A DNA stretch of 42,503 bases from Deltaproteobacteria bacterium (GTDB lineage: Bacteria; Desulfobacterota_D; UBA1144; Nemesobacterales; CSP1-2), in assembly GCA_016187835.1 (NCBI GenBank), contig JACPIY010000025.1:1-42503 (forward strand), read 5' to 3'. The translations under genes were made by a program, and so were the position numbers. This document shows positions 42,368-42,503 of the stretch, piece after piece (the first letter of the stretch is position 1; each line of letters opens with the position of its first letter). The notes below the pieces were generated by a model. It was not told where the DNA came from and made no database searches. It saw nothing but the letters and a program-made list of their open reading frames with translations.

Positions 42368-42503
42368 TTGCCTGTCCTTCTTTCGTTTTTTGTCATCTAT
42401 GAAAAAGTTGTGCAAGTGATTTTTATAATCTTTCTTCCGTCATTTTGTTTTTACCCTTATATCTTTTTAGGCATCCTTTCTACCTTGGTCTTTATAACCA
42501 GTC

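Noticed and set aside
1-42503. CRISPR arrays, tRNA or rRNA genes
   Set aside because: No regularly spaced repeats, tRNA T-loop/CCA patterns or rRNA-like sequence were seen on either strand by eye.

Overview
The window looks like a chromosomal segment of a moderately AT-rich Gram-negative-type bacterium that runs a ferredoxin-based central metabolism. It carries two different 2-oxoacid:ferredoxin oxidoreductases (2-oxoglutarate-type), a citrate synthase, an 11-gene complex I locus without the NADH-oxidising module (nuoE, F and G absent), L-aspartate oxidase, an FrhB-like iron-sulfur flavoprotein, an exported azurin-like cupredoxin and FtsH. The mix, together with a surface-adhesin-E remnant and REP-like intergenic repeats, recalls Desulfobacterota, Dadabacteria or Nitrospinota-like lineages. 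This is a guess from gene content; no rRNA or other marker here settles it.

Layout. 1-3.1 kb is a graveyard of accessory genes: the end of an IS4-type element that cuts an hsdS gene, a decayed WYL-domain regulator, the 5' part of a DUF2779 (PD-(D/E)XK) gene joined to an excisionase-like tail, a transposase tail and a shortened HhH-GPD protein. 3.6-12.3 kb alternates intact housekeeping genes (ftsH, a PEBP/YbhB protein, a cupin, a cupredoxin, an MBL-fold protein, an endonuclease III) with broken ones (an alanine-dehydrogenase/adhesin chimera, a UspA tail, a twice-frameshifted ArgE/DapE peptidase, an integrase tail). 12.7-16.7 kb is an AT-richer pair: a three-domain M1-peptidase/ChaN/PDZ protein and a tandem universal stress protein. 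After an IS481 remnant come korA-korB (two-subunit type), nadB and a radical SAM gene. 24.4-34.2 kb is the nuo operon (A, B-C fusion, D, H, I, J, K, L, M, N). 34.3-38.5 kb, convergent to it, is korD-korA-korB-korC followed by gltA. The last 4 kb holds stubs of pyruvate:ferredoxin oxidoreductase (nifJ) and malate dehydrogenase, a small membrane protein, the FrhB-like protein, and non-coding repeats.

How it fits together (inference). Citrate synthase and the four-subunit 2-oxoglutarate:ferredoxin oxidoreductase would feed TCA electrons into ferredoxin. A complex I lacking NuoEFG could oxidise that ferredoxin, or accept electrons through another soluble module, and pump ions into a quinone-linked respiratory chain.

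The most unexpected signal is a set of sigma-54 type -24/-12 elements with exact GG-N10-GC spacing. They lie upstream of korDABC (38570-38586, minus), nuoA (24267-24283, plus), the small membrane gene (39390-39406, plus) and the mdh-stub/FrhB unit (41588-41603, minus). If real, they would place ferredoxin generation and ferredoxin-linked respiration in one enhancer-dependent regulon.
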